Positions 19,566-28,564 of a stretch of DNA of 64,000 nt are shown here, in pieces; within the stretch, counting starts at the first letter, position 1; each line of letters begins with the position of its first letter. Both the position numbers and the translations under genes were made by a program. The stretch covers positions 1 to 64,000 of the forward strand of contig JAXDII010000010.1 of NCBI GenBank assembly GCA_034664085.1, read 5' to 3'. The notes beneath the pieces are model-generated. The model saw only the letters and a program-made list of their open reading frames with translations. It did no database searches and had not been told where the DNA came from. This DNA is from JACVRW01 sp034664085 (lineage in GTDB: Bacteria; Actinomycetota; Thermoleophilia; Solirubrobacterales; Thermoleophilaceae).

Positions 19566-19818
19566 GCCAGGAATCAGCGGGGGTTCGGGGGCGCGAGCCC
19601 CTGGGTGCCATCCCCTGGGTGCCATCCGCCGGCCAGGGATCGGCGGGGGTCCGGGGGCGTGAGCCCCTGGGTGCCATCCCCCTGGGCGCCATCCCGCCGG
19701 CCAGGAATCGGCGGGGGTCCGGGGGCGCGAGCCCCCTGGGTGCCATCCGCCGGCCAGGACTCAGCGGGGGTCCGGGGGCGTGAGCCCCTGGGTGCCATCC
19801 CCCGGGTGCCATCCCCGC
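19566..19818 (+). repeat. Intergenic repeat cluster 3 (four copies)
   Basis: Four tandem-like units of the GNRA-hairpin repeat start at about 19566, 19631, 19699 and 19753. Hairpins: 19585-19604 (GCGA loop), 19651-19670 (GTGA), 19719-19738 (GCGA), 19772-19791 (GTGA). Stem changes are mostly G-C to G-U, which keep pairing in RNA. Each unit ends in one or two TGGGTGCCATCC tails. With 19338-19565 this fills a 498-bp gap between MoxR and the response regulator; no gene is seen in it. Confidence 0.85.
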
Positions 19819-19822
19819 CTAC

Positions 19823-19828
19823 TACCCT
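19823..19828 (+). promoter_or_regulatory. -10-like hexamer TACCCT before response regulator
   Basis: TACCCT ends 7 nt before GTG 19836 and marks the point where repeat DNA stops. It supports GTG 19836 as start although the frame is open through the repeats. Confidence 0.45.
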
Positions 19829-19835
19829 GGGGACA

Positions 19836-20489
19836 GTGCGTGTGCTCGTCGCCGAGGACGAACGCCGGGTGGCCGATGCGGTCGCTCGTGGTCTGCGGCG
19901 CGAGGGGATGGCCGTCGACGTCGCGTATGACGGCGCTACCGCTCTCGACAAGGCGCTCCTGCACGCGTACGACGTGGTCGTCCTCGACCGCGACCTGCCG
20001 GTGATGCACGGCGACGAGGTCTGCCGCGCGCTGCGCGGCGAGGAGCCCGACAGCCGCGTTCTGATGCTGACCGCCGCGGACGGTGTGGACGACCTGGTCG
20101 ACGGCCTGTCCCTGGGCGCGGACGACTACATGCCGAAGCCGTTCGCCTTCGCCGAGCTGGTCGCGCGGCTGCGTGCGCTGGGGCGCCGCTCGGGGCCGGC
20201 CAGCCCGCCTCAGCTCAGCGCCGGCGACCTGGAGCTCGATCCGGCCCGCCACACGGTCACGCGCGCCGGGGAACCGGTGCAGCTGACGCCCAAGGAGTTC
20301 GCGGTGCTGGAGGCGCTGATGTCCGCCGACGGCGCGGTCCTCTCCAACGACGAGCTGGTCGGCCGGGTCTGGGACGAGAACGCCGACCCGTTCACCAACT
20401 CGGTGCGCATGACGGTGCTGAGGCTGCGCCGCAAGCTGGGCGACCCGCCGGTGATCGAGACCGTGAAGGGCGCGGGCTACCGCGTATGA
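19836..20489 (+). CDS. OmpR-family response regulator
   Basis: 217-aa DNA-binding response regulator. Receiver domain 1-115 with the acidic pocket in VLVAEDE, phosphoacceptor D51 (VVLDRDLP), and the conserved Lys in MPKPF. Winged-helix domain about 125-215 with LTPKEFAVLEAL and VRMTVLRLRRKL. The stop overlaps the kinase ATG (ATGA). Its signal and targets are unknown; the neighbouring VWA/MoxR/HtrA envelope genes are possible targets. Confidence 0.94.
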   Translation: MRVLVAEDERRVADAVARGLRREGMAVDVAYDGATALDKALLHAYDVVVLDRDLPVMHGDEVCRALRGEEPDSRVLMLTAADGVDDLVDGLSLGADDYMPKPFAFAELVARLRALGRRSGPASPPQLSAGDLELDPARHTVTRAGEPVQLTPKEFAVLEALMSADGAVLSNDELVGRVWDENADPFTNSVRMTVLRLRRKLGDPPVIETVKGAGYRV

Positions 20490-21598
20490 CCCCGCCCCGG
20501 CTGACCGTGCGCGCGCGGCTGACGGCCGTGTACGCCGTGCTGGTGGCGCTCTCGACCGGGATCCTGCTGGCGATCAGCTACTGGCTGCTCGGCCGCCACT
20601 TCGACCGCACGCTGCCGGACGCCCTGGCCAGCAACGCCCTCGACGAGGTGGCGCTCCAGTACCTGGTCGCCTTCGCGGGCGTGCTGCTGCTGGCGACGGT
20701 CGTCGGCTGGGCCGTGGCCGGGCGGGTGCTGGCCCCGGTCAAGCGCATCACCGGCACCGCGCGGCGCGTGTCGGAGGAGCGCCTCCGCGAGCGCATCCCG
20801 GTCGCCGGCCCGCGCGACGAGCTGCGCGAGCTGGGGGAGACGCTGAACTCGATGCTCGACCGGCTGGCCGACTCGTTCGACACCCAGCGCCGCTTCGTGG
20901 CCAACGCCAGCCACGAGCTGCGCAGCCCGCTCACGGTGATCCGCTCCGAGGCCGAGGTGGCGCTGGCGAACCCTGAGCCCGACCTCGAGGAGCTGCGCGG
21001 CATGGCCGAGTCCGTGGTGCACGCGAGCCGCCGCACCGAGGCGCTGCTGGCCAGCCTCCTGATCCTCGCGCGCAGCCAGCGCAGCCTGCCCCGCAGCGAG
21101 CCGGTGGACCTGTCCGCGGCCGCGGCCGATGCCGTCGAGGCCGCGCGCGGCACGGCCGCGAGCGAGGGCGTGCGCCTGATCGCGGACCTGGAGCCCGCCG
21201 TGGTGGATGGCGACGCCGGGCTGCTGGAGCGGCTCGCCGCGAATCTCGTGGAGAACGGGGTCCACTACAACCGTCCCGGCGGCTTCGTCCACGTGCGCAC
21301 CCGCGCCGGCATCTCCACCGTGGAGCTGCGGGTGGAGAACAGCGGACCGCAGATCGGCGCGGGCGACGCCGCTCGGCTCGCCGAGCCCTTCCAGCGGCTC
21401 GCGCGAGAGGCCGACGCACGCGGGGCGGGGCTCGGCCTCTCGATCGTGCGCGCCGTGAGCGAGGCCCACGGCGGAACGCTTTCCATCGAGCCGCGGGCCG
21501 AGGGCGGGCTCGAGGTGTCGGTGCGGCTGCCTACAGGCGGCGCTCTTCGCGCCGCTCCCGCCAGGGACAGTCGCCCCGTACTTCGATCTTCTGCTTGA
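20486..21598 (+). CDS. Sensor histidine kinase
   Basis: 370-aa membrane kinase. Two membrane segments (about 10-32 and 52-74) with only a short external loop, HAMP (75-127), HisKA with H143 in ASHELRSP, and HATPase with N-box NLVENGVHYN and G-box GAGLGLSIV. The very short extracytoplasmic loop suggests sensing within the membrane. Partner of the upstream regulator. Its last 23 codons lie antisense to the small gene 21531-21752. Confidence 0.94.
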   Translation: MTPPRLTVRARLTAVYAVLVALSTGILLAISYWLLGRHFDRTLPDALASNALDEVALQYLVAFAGVLLLATVVGWAVAGRVLAPVKRITGTARRVSEERLRERIPVAGPRDELRELGETLNSMLDRLADSFDTQRRFVANASHELRSPLTVIRSEAEVALANPEPDLEELRGMAESVVHASRRTEALLASLLILARSQRSLPRSEPVDLSAAAADAVEAARGTAASEGVRLIADLEPAVVDGDAGLLERLAANLVENGVHYNRPGGFVHVRTRAGISTVELRVENSGPQIGAGDAARLAEPFQRLAREADARGAGLGLSIVRAVSEAHGGTLSIEPRAEGGLEVSVRLPTGGALRAAPARDSRPVLRSSA

Positions 21599-21752
21599 CC
21601 TGGTGCGTCGCGGGGCGCTCGGTGGCGTCGGCGAGCTGGCCGTCCACCTGGGCGAGGCCGCGGACGCCCGTCCCGAACAGGCCCAAGCCCGCGACTGCGG
21701 CCGCCACGATGGCCACTCGCCTCACCGCGCTCAGGGTAGTGAAGTTCATCAC
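21531..21752 (-). CDS. Small predicted membrane or exported protein
   Basis: 73 aa from GTG 21752 (72 from ATG 21749) with one hydrophobic segment (about 12-32) and a charged C-terminal tail with many Arg and Glu. The start overlaps the VWA stop (TGATG), indicating translational coupling as third gene of the HtrA operon. Its last 68 bp overlap the kinase gene on the other strand. No family recognised; real-gene status rests on coupling and the membrane segment. Confidence 0.5.
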   Translation of the reverse strand: MMNFTTLSAVRRVAIVAAAVAGLGLFGTGVRGLAQVDGQLADATERPATHQVKQKIEVRGDCPWRERREERRL

Positions 21753-22699
21753 GGCAGGCGCCCGAACCAGCGCAGCGACATGGCGCCGCCGGCGAGCAGG
21801 AACGCCGCGGCCCCGCCGACGAACGCCGCGGTGATCTCACGCTGCTCCTCCCGGGTGGCGACCTGCGAGCCGAGCCGCTCGTACACGGTGGCCAGCTCGT
21901 CGCCGGCGTCGGCCGCGAAGGTGCGGGCGCCGCTGATCGCCGCGATGCGCCGCATCGTGTCGCGGTCTGGCGGGACGGCGCGCGTGACGGTCGTGCCGCC
22001 GCGTCCCTGGACCTGGATCGTGCCGGCGTCGGTGCCGAGCGCCACGGTGTAGATCGGGATGCGCGCCTTGGCGGCCCGGCGCGCCTCGGGGATCGGGTCG
22101 CGGCCGTGGGTGGAGGCGCCGTCGGAGAGCAGGATCACCGCGGCCGGCGGGCGGCCCTTGCCGTCCCGCTGCAGCAGGCCGAGCGCCGCGGCCAGGCCCT
22201 CGCCGGTGGCCGTGCCGCCGCTCGGGGCGAGGTCCTCGATCAGGGCGCGCACGTCGCCGCGCTCAGCACGCGGCGCCTCGATCGAGCGCACCGAGTGGTT
22301 GAAGGCCACGGCGCCCACGCGCAGGTCGCGCGGCGCCTGCTCCAGGAAGTGGAGCGCCGCACGGCGAACCGCCGCGACGCGCGACGGCCGCACGTCACTG
22401 GCCTCCATGGAACCGGAGACGTCGGTGGCGAGCACCACCGCGGCGCGCTCCTCGGGCACGGCTACGGTCGCCTCCGGGCGCGCCAGCGCGACGGCCACTG
22501 CGGCCAGGGCGGCGGCGTAGGCGATCAGCGGCAGGTGACGGCGGAAGCCGGGGCGCAGCGGGGCGACCGACGCCAGCAGCCGCGGGGCCGCGAAGCGCGC
22601 GGTGCGTGCCCGGCGGCGCCGGTCGGCCAGCAGGTAGAGGGCCGCGGCCGCGGGAATCAGCGCAAGCGCCAGTAGGAACAGCGGGGCCTGGAAGCTCAC
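21749..22699 (-). CDS. VWA-domain membrane protein, paralogue of 16493-17431
   Basis: 316 aa with the same layout as the first VWA protein: two N-terminal membrane segments, VWA domain with MIDAS DVSGSM near residue 92, VILLSDG strand, and a C-terminal membrane helix. The MIDAS here is canonical (DxSxS). It overlaps HtrA by 4 bp. Duplication of one VWA module into two operons that share a promoter sequence suggests a common stress or envelope function. Confidence 0.88.
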   Translation of the reverse strand: MSFQAPLFLLALALIPAAAALYLLADRRRRARTARFAAPRLLASVAPLRPGFRRHLPLIAYAAALAAVAVALARPEATVAVPEERAAVVLATDVSGSMEASDVRPSRVAAVRRAALHFLEQAPRDLRVGAVAFNHSVRSIEAPRAERGDVRALIEDLAPSGGTATGEGLAAALGLLQRDGKGRPPAAVILLSDGASTHGRDPIPEARRAAKARIPIYTVALGTDAGTIQVQGRGGTTVTRAVPPDRDTMRRIAAISGARTFAADAGDELATVYERLGSQVATREEQREITAAFVGGAAAFLLAGGAMSLRWFGRLP

Positions 22700-23871
22700 G
22701 GCGTGCGCTGCGGCCGCGCGGCCAGCTCGACCCCGAGGACCCGCGACTGGCCGCCACGGGACGCCTCGACCTGCACCTCGTCGCCCGGCTTGTGCTCGTT
22801 GATTGCCTTTGCGACGTCGTCGGGGTCGCGCACCGGGCGGCCGTCGACGCCGGTGATGACGTCGCCCGCGCGCAGGCCCGCCGACTCGGCGGGGCTGCCC
22901 GGGGTGACCTCCTGGATCTCCGCTCCCTCGCGGTGCGGCGCGCTCGTGACGCCGAGATAGGGCCGCTCGATGCGCTCGCCGCGGCGCAGCGCGGGCAGGA
23001 CCTCGCGCACCCGGTTGGCCGGGACGGCGAATCCGATGCCGACGTTGCCGTTGCCGCCGCCGCCCGTGGCGATCTGCGTGTTGACGCCGACGACCTGCCC
23101 GCGCACGTCGAGCAGCGGGCCGCCTGAGTTGCCCGGGTTGATCGGCGCGTCGGTCTGGATCACCTCGTCGATCTGGAAGCCGTCGGGCGCCTGGATCTCC
23201 CGGCCGACGCCGGAGACGATGCCCGCGGTCGCGGTGCGGTCGAGCCCGAAGGGGTGGCCGATCGCGACCACGGCGTCGCCCACGCGGACGCGGTCCGAGT
23301 CGGCCAGCGCCAACGGGCGCAGCCGTCCGGAGCTGCCCGGGTCCACGCGCAGGACGGCGAGGTCCGAGCCGGCGTCGATGCCCAGCACCTCGGCATCGAC
23401 CATGCGGCCGGTGTCGCCGAAGCGCACCTGGGCGGTCTGCGCGTCGCCCACCACGTGGGCGTTTGTGACGATCGTGCCGTCGGCGTCGGCCACGAAGCCG
23501 GTGCCCCTGGCGGGCCCGGCCTGGACGGAGACCACGCCCGGGCTGGCCGCCTGGTAGACCCGGCCGACCTGCGTGGGCGCGGGCCTGCCGCCGGCGGCAG
23601 CGGGCAGCACCCCGGCCTGGTCGTCGTCGCCCAGCACGGCGACCAGCGAGAGCGCCAGCGCGGCGAGTGCGGCGAACAGCGCCAACCCTGGGACGAGCCG
23701 CCGCCGGCCTGGCCGGTCCGGCGGCGACTCGGGGGGCTCCGGCTCGACCGGCCCCTGCCGGCGGGCCTCGGCCTCCAGCGTTTGGCGGCGCCAGCGCGCC
23801 GCCGAGAATGGCCCGGCGTCGGGATCGCGATTGCCGTTGCGGTCGATCCAGAGGCTGGGCGGGCGCGTCAC
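22696..23871 (-). CDS. HtrA/DegP-like serine protease with PDZ domain
   Basis: 391 aa: cytoplasmic N-terminus of about 58 aa, one membrane segment, then a trypsin-like domain with catalytic triad H139 (TNAHVV), D170 (GSDLAVLR) and S249 (GNSGGP), and a C-terminal PDZ domain with substrate-binding loop YLGVT. Expected to face outside and degrade or refold damaged envelope proteins. GTG 23871 lies 7 nt after TAGCGT. First gene of an operon with the second VWA protein. Confidence 0.93.
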   Translation of the reverse strand: MTRPPSLWIDRNGNRDPDAGPFSAARWRRQTLEAEARRQGPVEPEPPESPPDRPGRRRLVPGLALFAALAALALSLVAVLGDDDQAGVLPAAAGGRPAPTQVGRVYQAASPGVVSVQAGPARGTGFVADADGTIVTNAHVVGDAQTAQVRFGDTGRMVDAEVLGIDAGSDLAVLRVDPGSSGRLRPLALADSDRVRVGDAVVAIGHPFGLDRTATAGIVSGVGREIQAPDGFQIDEVIQTDAPINPGNSGGPLLDVRGQVVGVNTQIATGGGGNGNVGIGFAVPANRVREVLPALRRGERIERPYLGVTSAPHREGAEIQEVTPGSPAESAGLRAGDVITGVDGRPVRDPDDVAKAINEHKPGDEVQVEASRGGQSRVLGVELAARPQRTP

Positions 23872-23878
23872 GAACGCG

Positions 23879-23919
23879 ACGCTAGGCAGGCCTCCGTCAC
23901 CGGCGCATAACGCGCCCTC
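23879..23919 (-). promoter_or_regulatory. Promoter region of HtrA operon, shared with MoxR operon
   Basis: On the minus strand TAGCGT (23879-23884) precedes the start by 7 nt, and the three conserved blocks described for the MoxR promoter recur in the same order and spacing. About 31 of 38 aligned positions are identical, far above what adjacent unrelated promoters here show. Confidence 0.6.
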
Positions 23920-23923
23920 GGCG

Positions 23924-25138
23924 TCAGTTCACCCCGACGGGGTGTGTGGCTTCGGCGGCGAAGGCCTCGAGCGTGTCCGCGGCGGTGGCGGCCCCGTCGT
24001 GGGTGGCGCACCAGTCGCGCACGCGTGCGGCGCGCTCGGTGTAGGCGGGGTCCGCCAGCAGCCGGCGCACCGCCAGGCGCACCCCGCGCGGCGTGTGGAA
24101 GCGCCGCGGCAGCGACACGCCCAGGCCCGCCCAGCGCAGGCGCGCCGCGTTCTCGGCCATGTCGCCGGCGTGCGGGCAGGCCACCACCGGCACCCCTGAC
24201 GCGAGCGCGCGGGCGACGGTGCCGTGGCCGGCGTGGCAGACCACTGCCGCGCAGTGCGGCATGGTGCGCGAGTAGGAGAGCCAGTCCACCAGGCGCGCGT
24301 TGTCGGGCACGGGGAGCGGGCGCTCGGGAGGCCGGCGGTTGGTCGAGGCGAGCACGCGCACGGGCTCGTCGGCGAGGCCCTCGAGCGCGGCGCGCAGGAG
24401 GCGCTGCTCGGGGTCCTGCGAGGTGCTCGGGGCGATCAGCACCAGCGGGTCGGTGCCCGGCGGCGGCTCGACCTCGTCGTAGGGCTGCTCCCACAGCAGC
24501 GGGCCGGTCACGCGCCGCCAGGGCTCGGCGGGCCGCGGGTACTCGAGCTGGGGGAGGGTCGCAACCAGGGCGAGCTGCCGCGAGATGCCGCCGTGCACGT
24601 GGTCGAGCGGCGGCAGCCCGACGCGCAGGCGCGTCTCGTTGAGCTCCTCGCGGCCCAGCAGCTCCCCCTTCATCAGCAGCGGGCGGGCGCCTCGCCAGAG
24701 CCGCGCGCCCGCCTGCGTGCGCGGGTAGACCGCGCCCACTGCATACACCGGGAAGCCGGGCGCGCCCATCGGCAGGACGTGCGGCACGAGCGTCGCCCAC
24801 GGCCGCTGCTCCAGCTCCGCCGCCAGCGTCGCGGCCACCGTGAGGATGTCCGCCACCACGACCTCCGGGTCGACCTCGCGGATCAGCCGGCGCGTCTCGG
24901 CGGACGCGCGCACGGCGGCGGCGTAGGGCTTGAGCGGGCGCCCCTCGGTCGGGAAGACCTGGTACTCGGGCGCCGCCGCGAAGCGCATGCCCTCGCGCTC
25001 GGCGTGCTCGCGCCATTTCGACCACGTCTCGATCGTCACGTCGTGCCCGCGGGCGGCCAGCTCCCGGCCGAGGGCGATCGCCGGAAAGGCGTGGCCCGGG
25101 TCGCCGAAGGCGGCGAGGAGGATGCGCCGCCTTGGCAT
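23924..25138 (-). CDS. MGT-family glycosyltransferase (GT1, macrolide type)
   Basis: 404-aa two-domain GT-B enzyme. The N-terminus MPRRRILLAAFGDPGHAFPA is the acceptor-domain start of UGT-like enzymes. The C-terminal nucleotide-sugar domain has VCHAGHGTVARALASGVPVV, the equivalent of the HGG(xT) signature. ATG 25138 is chosen because the upstream frame lies inside the oxidoreductase gene 5 bp away. Likely glycosylates a small hydrophobic acceptor; acceptor unknown. Confidence 0.85.
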   Translation of the reverse strand: MPRRRILLAAFGDPGHAFPAIALGRELAARGHDVTIETWSKWREHAEREGMRFAAAPEYQVFPTEGRPLKPYAAAVRASAETRRLIREVDPEVVVADILTVAATLAAELEQRPWATLVPHVLPMGAPGFPVYAVGAVYPRTQAGARLWRGARPLLMKGELLGREELNETRLRVGLPPLDHVHGGISRQLALVATLPQLEYPRPAEPWRRVTGPLLWEQPYDEVEPPPGTDPLVLIAPSTSQDPEQRLLRAALEGLADEPVRVLASTNRRPPERPLPVPDNARLVDWLSYSRTMPHCAAVVCHAGHGTVARALASGVPVVACPHAGDMAENAARLRWAGLGVSLPRRFHTPRGVRLAVRRLLADPAYTERAARVRDWCATHDGAATAADTLEAFAAEATHPVGVN

Positions 25139-25143
25139 TCCAG

Positions 25144-26175
<1,032 letters not shown>

Positions 26176-26179
26176 GCAA

Positions 26180-26187
26180 GTCTCCTT
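26180..26187 (-). promoter_or_regulatory. Strong ribosome binding site of the F420 oxidoreductase
   Basis: Minus strand reads AAAGGAGA about 5 nt before ATG 26175. It decides the start over the longer open frame and indicates a leadered mRNA from the TAGGAT element at 26220-26225. Confidence 0.6.
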
Positions 26188-26236
26188 TCGCTGCTTGTGC
26201 GAGTCGGGCAGGGAGGCGCATCCTACGGCTCCGCCG

Positions 26237-26663
26237 ATGAGACGCCGACGCCCAGCCCGCGACCTGCGCACCGCGATCGACTGCCTCCCGCTTCAGACGC
26301 GCGAGGCGATGCTCGACGGGATCGCCGAGGGTCGGATCATCGTCGGCGCCTACACCGACCGCCAGGGTGGGATCTGCCCGATGCTGGCCGCGCACCGCAA
26401 CGGCGGCCGCACGAGCCTGGCGAGCTTCGCCCGCGCCTGGGACCGCTACACCGGCGCGCCGCGGCACGCGCGGCCCGCCACGCCGCGCGAGCTCACCACC
26501 CTGCGGGCGATGCTGGAGGCGAGCATCGCGGTCGAGGCGATAGCGTCGCTGCGGAGCGTGCCGAGACGAGTACGGGCGCGCGCTGGCGGAGCTAGATCTC
26601 GCTGTCGCCCGGACGCACGAACTGGAGCTCCGGGACGATGCAGTTGCGCGAAGTGCGCAGTAG
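26237..26663 (+). pseudogene. Hypothetical gene with probable frameshift or internal deletion
   Basis: ATG 26237 opens a frame reading IDCLPLQTREAMLDGIAEG and CPMLAAHRNGGRTSL, which looks like a genuine conserved small soluble protein to about codon 100 (MLEASIAVE). After about 26540 the frame loses coding character and would run antisense through the SDR gene to 26776. In another frame, 26565-26663 reads DEYGRALAELDLAVART and stops at TAG 26661, overlapping the SDR gene by 72 bp. I infer the gene lost a middle piece or frame. The alternative is a real gene with a different end. Confidence 0.45.
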
Positions 26664-27317
26664 GTAGCGGATCCCCTCGGCGATGTCCTCGGGCTGGATC
26701 ATCTCGTCCTTCGGCACCTGGCCCTCGACCCAGTCGGTCATGTCGGTGGCGACGAAGCCGGGACAGAGCGCGGTGACCTGGATGCCGTCGTTCGAGAGCT
26801 CCTTGTGGAGGCCCTGGCTCAGGCCGACCACGCCGAACTTGGTCGCCGAGTAGGCCGACAGCCAGCCCTGCCCGTGCTTGCCCGCGATCGAGGCGGTGTT
26901 GGCGATCAGCGCCTTGCCGTGCTCGGCACCGGCCTCCTTCAGCAGCGGGATGCACTCGCGCGCCATCAGGTAGACGCCGCGCAGGTTGACGTCGAGCTGG
27001 AGGTCGAGCTTCTTCGTCGGCATGTCCGCCACGGCGGAGCCGATCCCGATGCCCGCGTTGTTGATCAGCACGTCGAGGCGGCTGAAGCGCTCGCGGTGGG
27101 CCTCGACGAGCCGCTTGATGTCCTCCTCGTCCGCCATGTTGGCGGGCACGGCGTGCGCGTCGATGCCCTCGTCGGCGAGCTGCCGGGCGGCGGCCTCGAG
27201 CTTGTCGGGGCGACGGGCGGAGACGGTGACGGCGTAGTCGTCCTGGCCCAGGGCGCGGGCGATGGCGAGCCCGATGCCACTTGAACCGCCGGTGATCAGT
27301 GCAGCGCGCGAAGCCAA
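26592..27317 (-). CDS. Short-chain dehydrogenase/reductase
   Basis: 241-aa Rossmann-fold oxidoreductase. Cofactor motif GGSSGIG near residue 10, NNAG motif in LINNAGIG, and catalytic Ser (NTASIAG) and Tyr/Lys (YSATK). An Arg-rich segment after the second strand (SARRPDK) favours NADP. The TTG start at 27317 has a GGGAGA ribosome site about 10 nt upstream. No pathway context is visible. Confidence 0.9.
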   Translation of the reverse strand: MASRAALITGGSSGIGLAIARALGQDDYAVTVSARRPDKLEAAARQLADEGIDAHAVPANMADEEDIKRLVEAHRERFSRLDVLINNAGIGIGSAVADMPTKKLDLQLDVNLRGVYLMARECIPLLKEAGAEHGKALIANTASIAGKHGQGWLSAYSATKFGVVGLSQGLHKELSNDGIQVTALCPGFVATDMTDWVEGQVPKDEMIQPEDIAEGIRYLLRTSRNCIVPELQFVRPGDSEI

Positions 27318-27414
27318 GTGCGATCTCCCTCGAGTCGTCCAGTCCGTCGCGCAAGGCTATGCGAACCGCGAGTTAAGGACGCCGCCCGCCGGAGTGCCGC
27401 GCCAGGGCTTCCCC

Positions 27415-27420
27415 TAGCCT
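27415..27420 (+). promoter_or_regulatory. -10-like hexamer TAGCCT before lipoprotein gene
   Basis: TAGCCT ends 11 nt before GTG 27432 and supports that start over the longer upstream frame. Confidence 0.4.
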
Positions 27421-27431
27421 TTCGAGCGACC

Positions 27432-28421
27432 GTGAGCACCCGACGCGCATTCGCCGCCGTGCTCCTCTCGTGTGCGCTCGTCGCCGGAGGCTGCGGGGGC
27501 GACGACGCCGAGGACGAGGCCAGCAAGGCGCCGCCCGAGGCACGCCCCGACCAGTTTCCGCGCTCGGAAGGCCGGACGCTGGTGGAGCTGCGCCGCGACC
27601 TGCCCGACGGCGGGCCGGTGCTGGCCCCGACCGGGACCCACTTCGTCACCGGTGACAACCGGCTCGGCTTCGGCCTGTTCACCACCGACCGCGCCCAGAT
27701 CGCCGACGCGCAGGCGGCCGTCTACATCGCGCCGATCGGAGGCGGCGAGGCCGAGGGGCCGTTCGTCGCGCACTACGAGTCGCTCGACGTCAAGTCCCAG
27801 TTCCTGAGCCGCACGAGCGACGTCGACCCCGACGCGGCCAAGACGCTCTACGTCGCGCGGGTGCCGTTCAAGCGGCCCGGCCGGTACGAGGTGCTCGGGA
27901 TGGCGCTGCTCGACGACCGCCTGGTGGCCGCCGCCTCGGCCACGCCGGGCCTGATCGTGGTGGGCGGCAAGCAGGACAGCGTGCCCGGCCCGGGTGACGA
28001 CGCCCCCCGCATCCATACGCCCACGGAGGCGGACGTAGCCGGGGACCTGTCCCAGATCGACACGCGCGACCCGCACTCGACCCAGCACGAGGTCGACTTC
28101 GCGGACGTCGTGGGCAAGGAGCCCGTCGTGCTCACCTTCGCCACGCCGCTCCTCTGCCAGAGCCGTGTGTGCGGACCGGTGGTAGACATCGCCGAGCAGG
28201 TGAAGGCCGAGTACGGCGACCGCGCGCACTTCATCCACATGGAGATCTTCCGCAACAACGACGTCGCCCAGGGCTACCGCCCGCAGGTGGCCGACTGGCG
28301 GCTGCCGTCGGAGCCGTGGGTCTTCGCGATCGACAAGACCGGGAAGGTCGCCGCACGCCTGGAGGGCGCCTTCAGCGCGCACGAGCTCGAGCGCGCCGTC
28401 AAGCTCGCCATCAAGGACTGA
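27432..28421 (+). CDS. Secreted lipoprotein with C-terminal thioredoxin-like domain
   Basis: 329 aa. The N-terminus has a signal peptide ending in lipobox LVAGGC (lipidated Cys about residue 21), followed by an acidic linker. The C-terminal about 140 aa (VDFADVVGKEPVVLTFATP onward) looks like a thioredoxin-fold domain with two Cys spaced CQSRVC, close to where a CxxC would sit, and a WVFAIDKTGKV strand. A CxxxxC redox pair is unusual. A role in envelope redox or metal delivery is possible but unproven. Confidence 0.8.
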   Translation: MSTRRAFAAVLLSCALVAGGCGGDDAEDEASKAPPEARPDQFPRSEGRTLVELRRDLPDGGPVLAPTGTHFVTGDNRLGFGLFTTDRAQIADAQAAVYIAPIGGGEAEGPFVAHYESLDVKSQFLSRTSDVDPDAAKTLYVARVPFKRPGRYEVLGMALLDDRLVAAASATPGLIVVGGKQDSVPGPGDDAPRIHTPTEADVAGDLSQIDTRDPHSTQHEVDFADVVGKEPVVLTFATPLLCQSRVCGPVVDIAEQVKAEYGDRAHFIHMEIFRNNDVAQGYRPQVADWRLPSEPWVFAIDKTGKVAARLEGAFSAHELERAVKLAIKD

Positions 28422-28564
28422 GCGCCGAACGCTGAAGACCAGCGGCAAGCACCACCTGATCGACAATCACGTGCGCCTGAGCGCCGGGCGTGGCGGCCGC
28501 CCGTCGCAGTCGGGGGCGCAACATCGCGCGACCTGTGTTAAGACCGTGTAATGAGGCTCGGGTG

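Noticed and set aside
19605..19835. Extended N-terminus of the response regulator
   Set aside because: The upstream open frame translates repeat DNA, and GTG 19836 gives the standard receiver-domain start with a -10-like element just before it.
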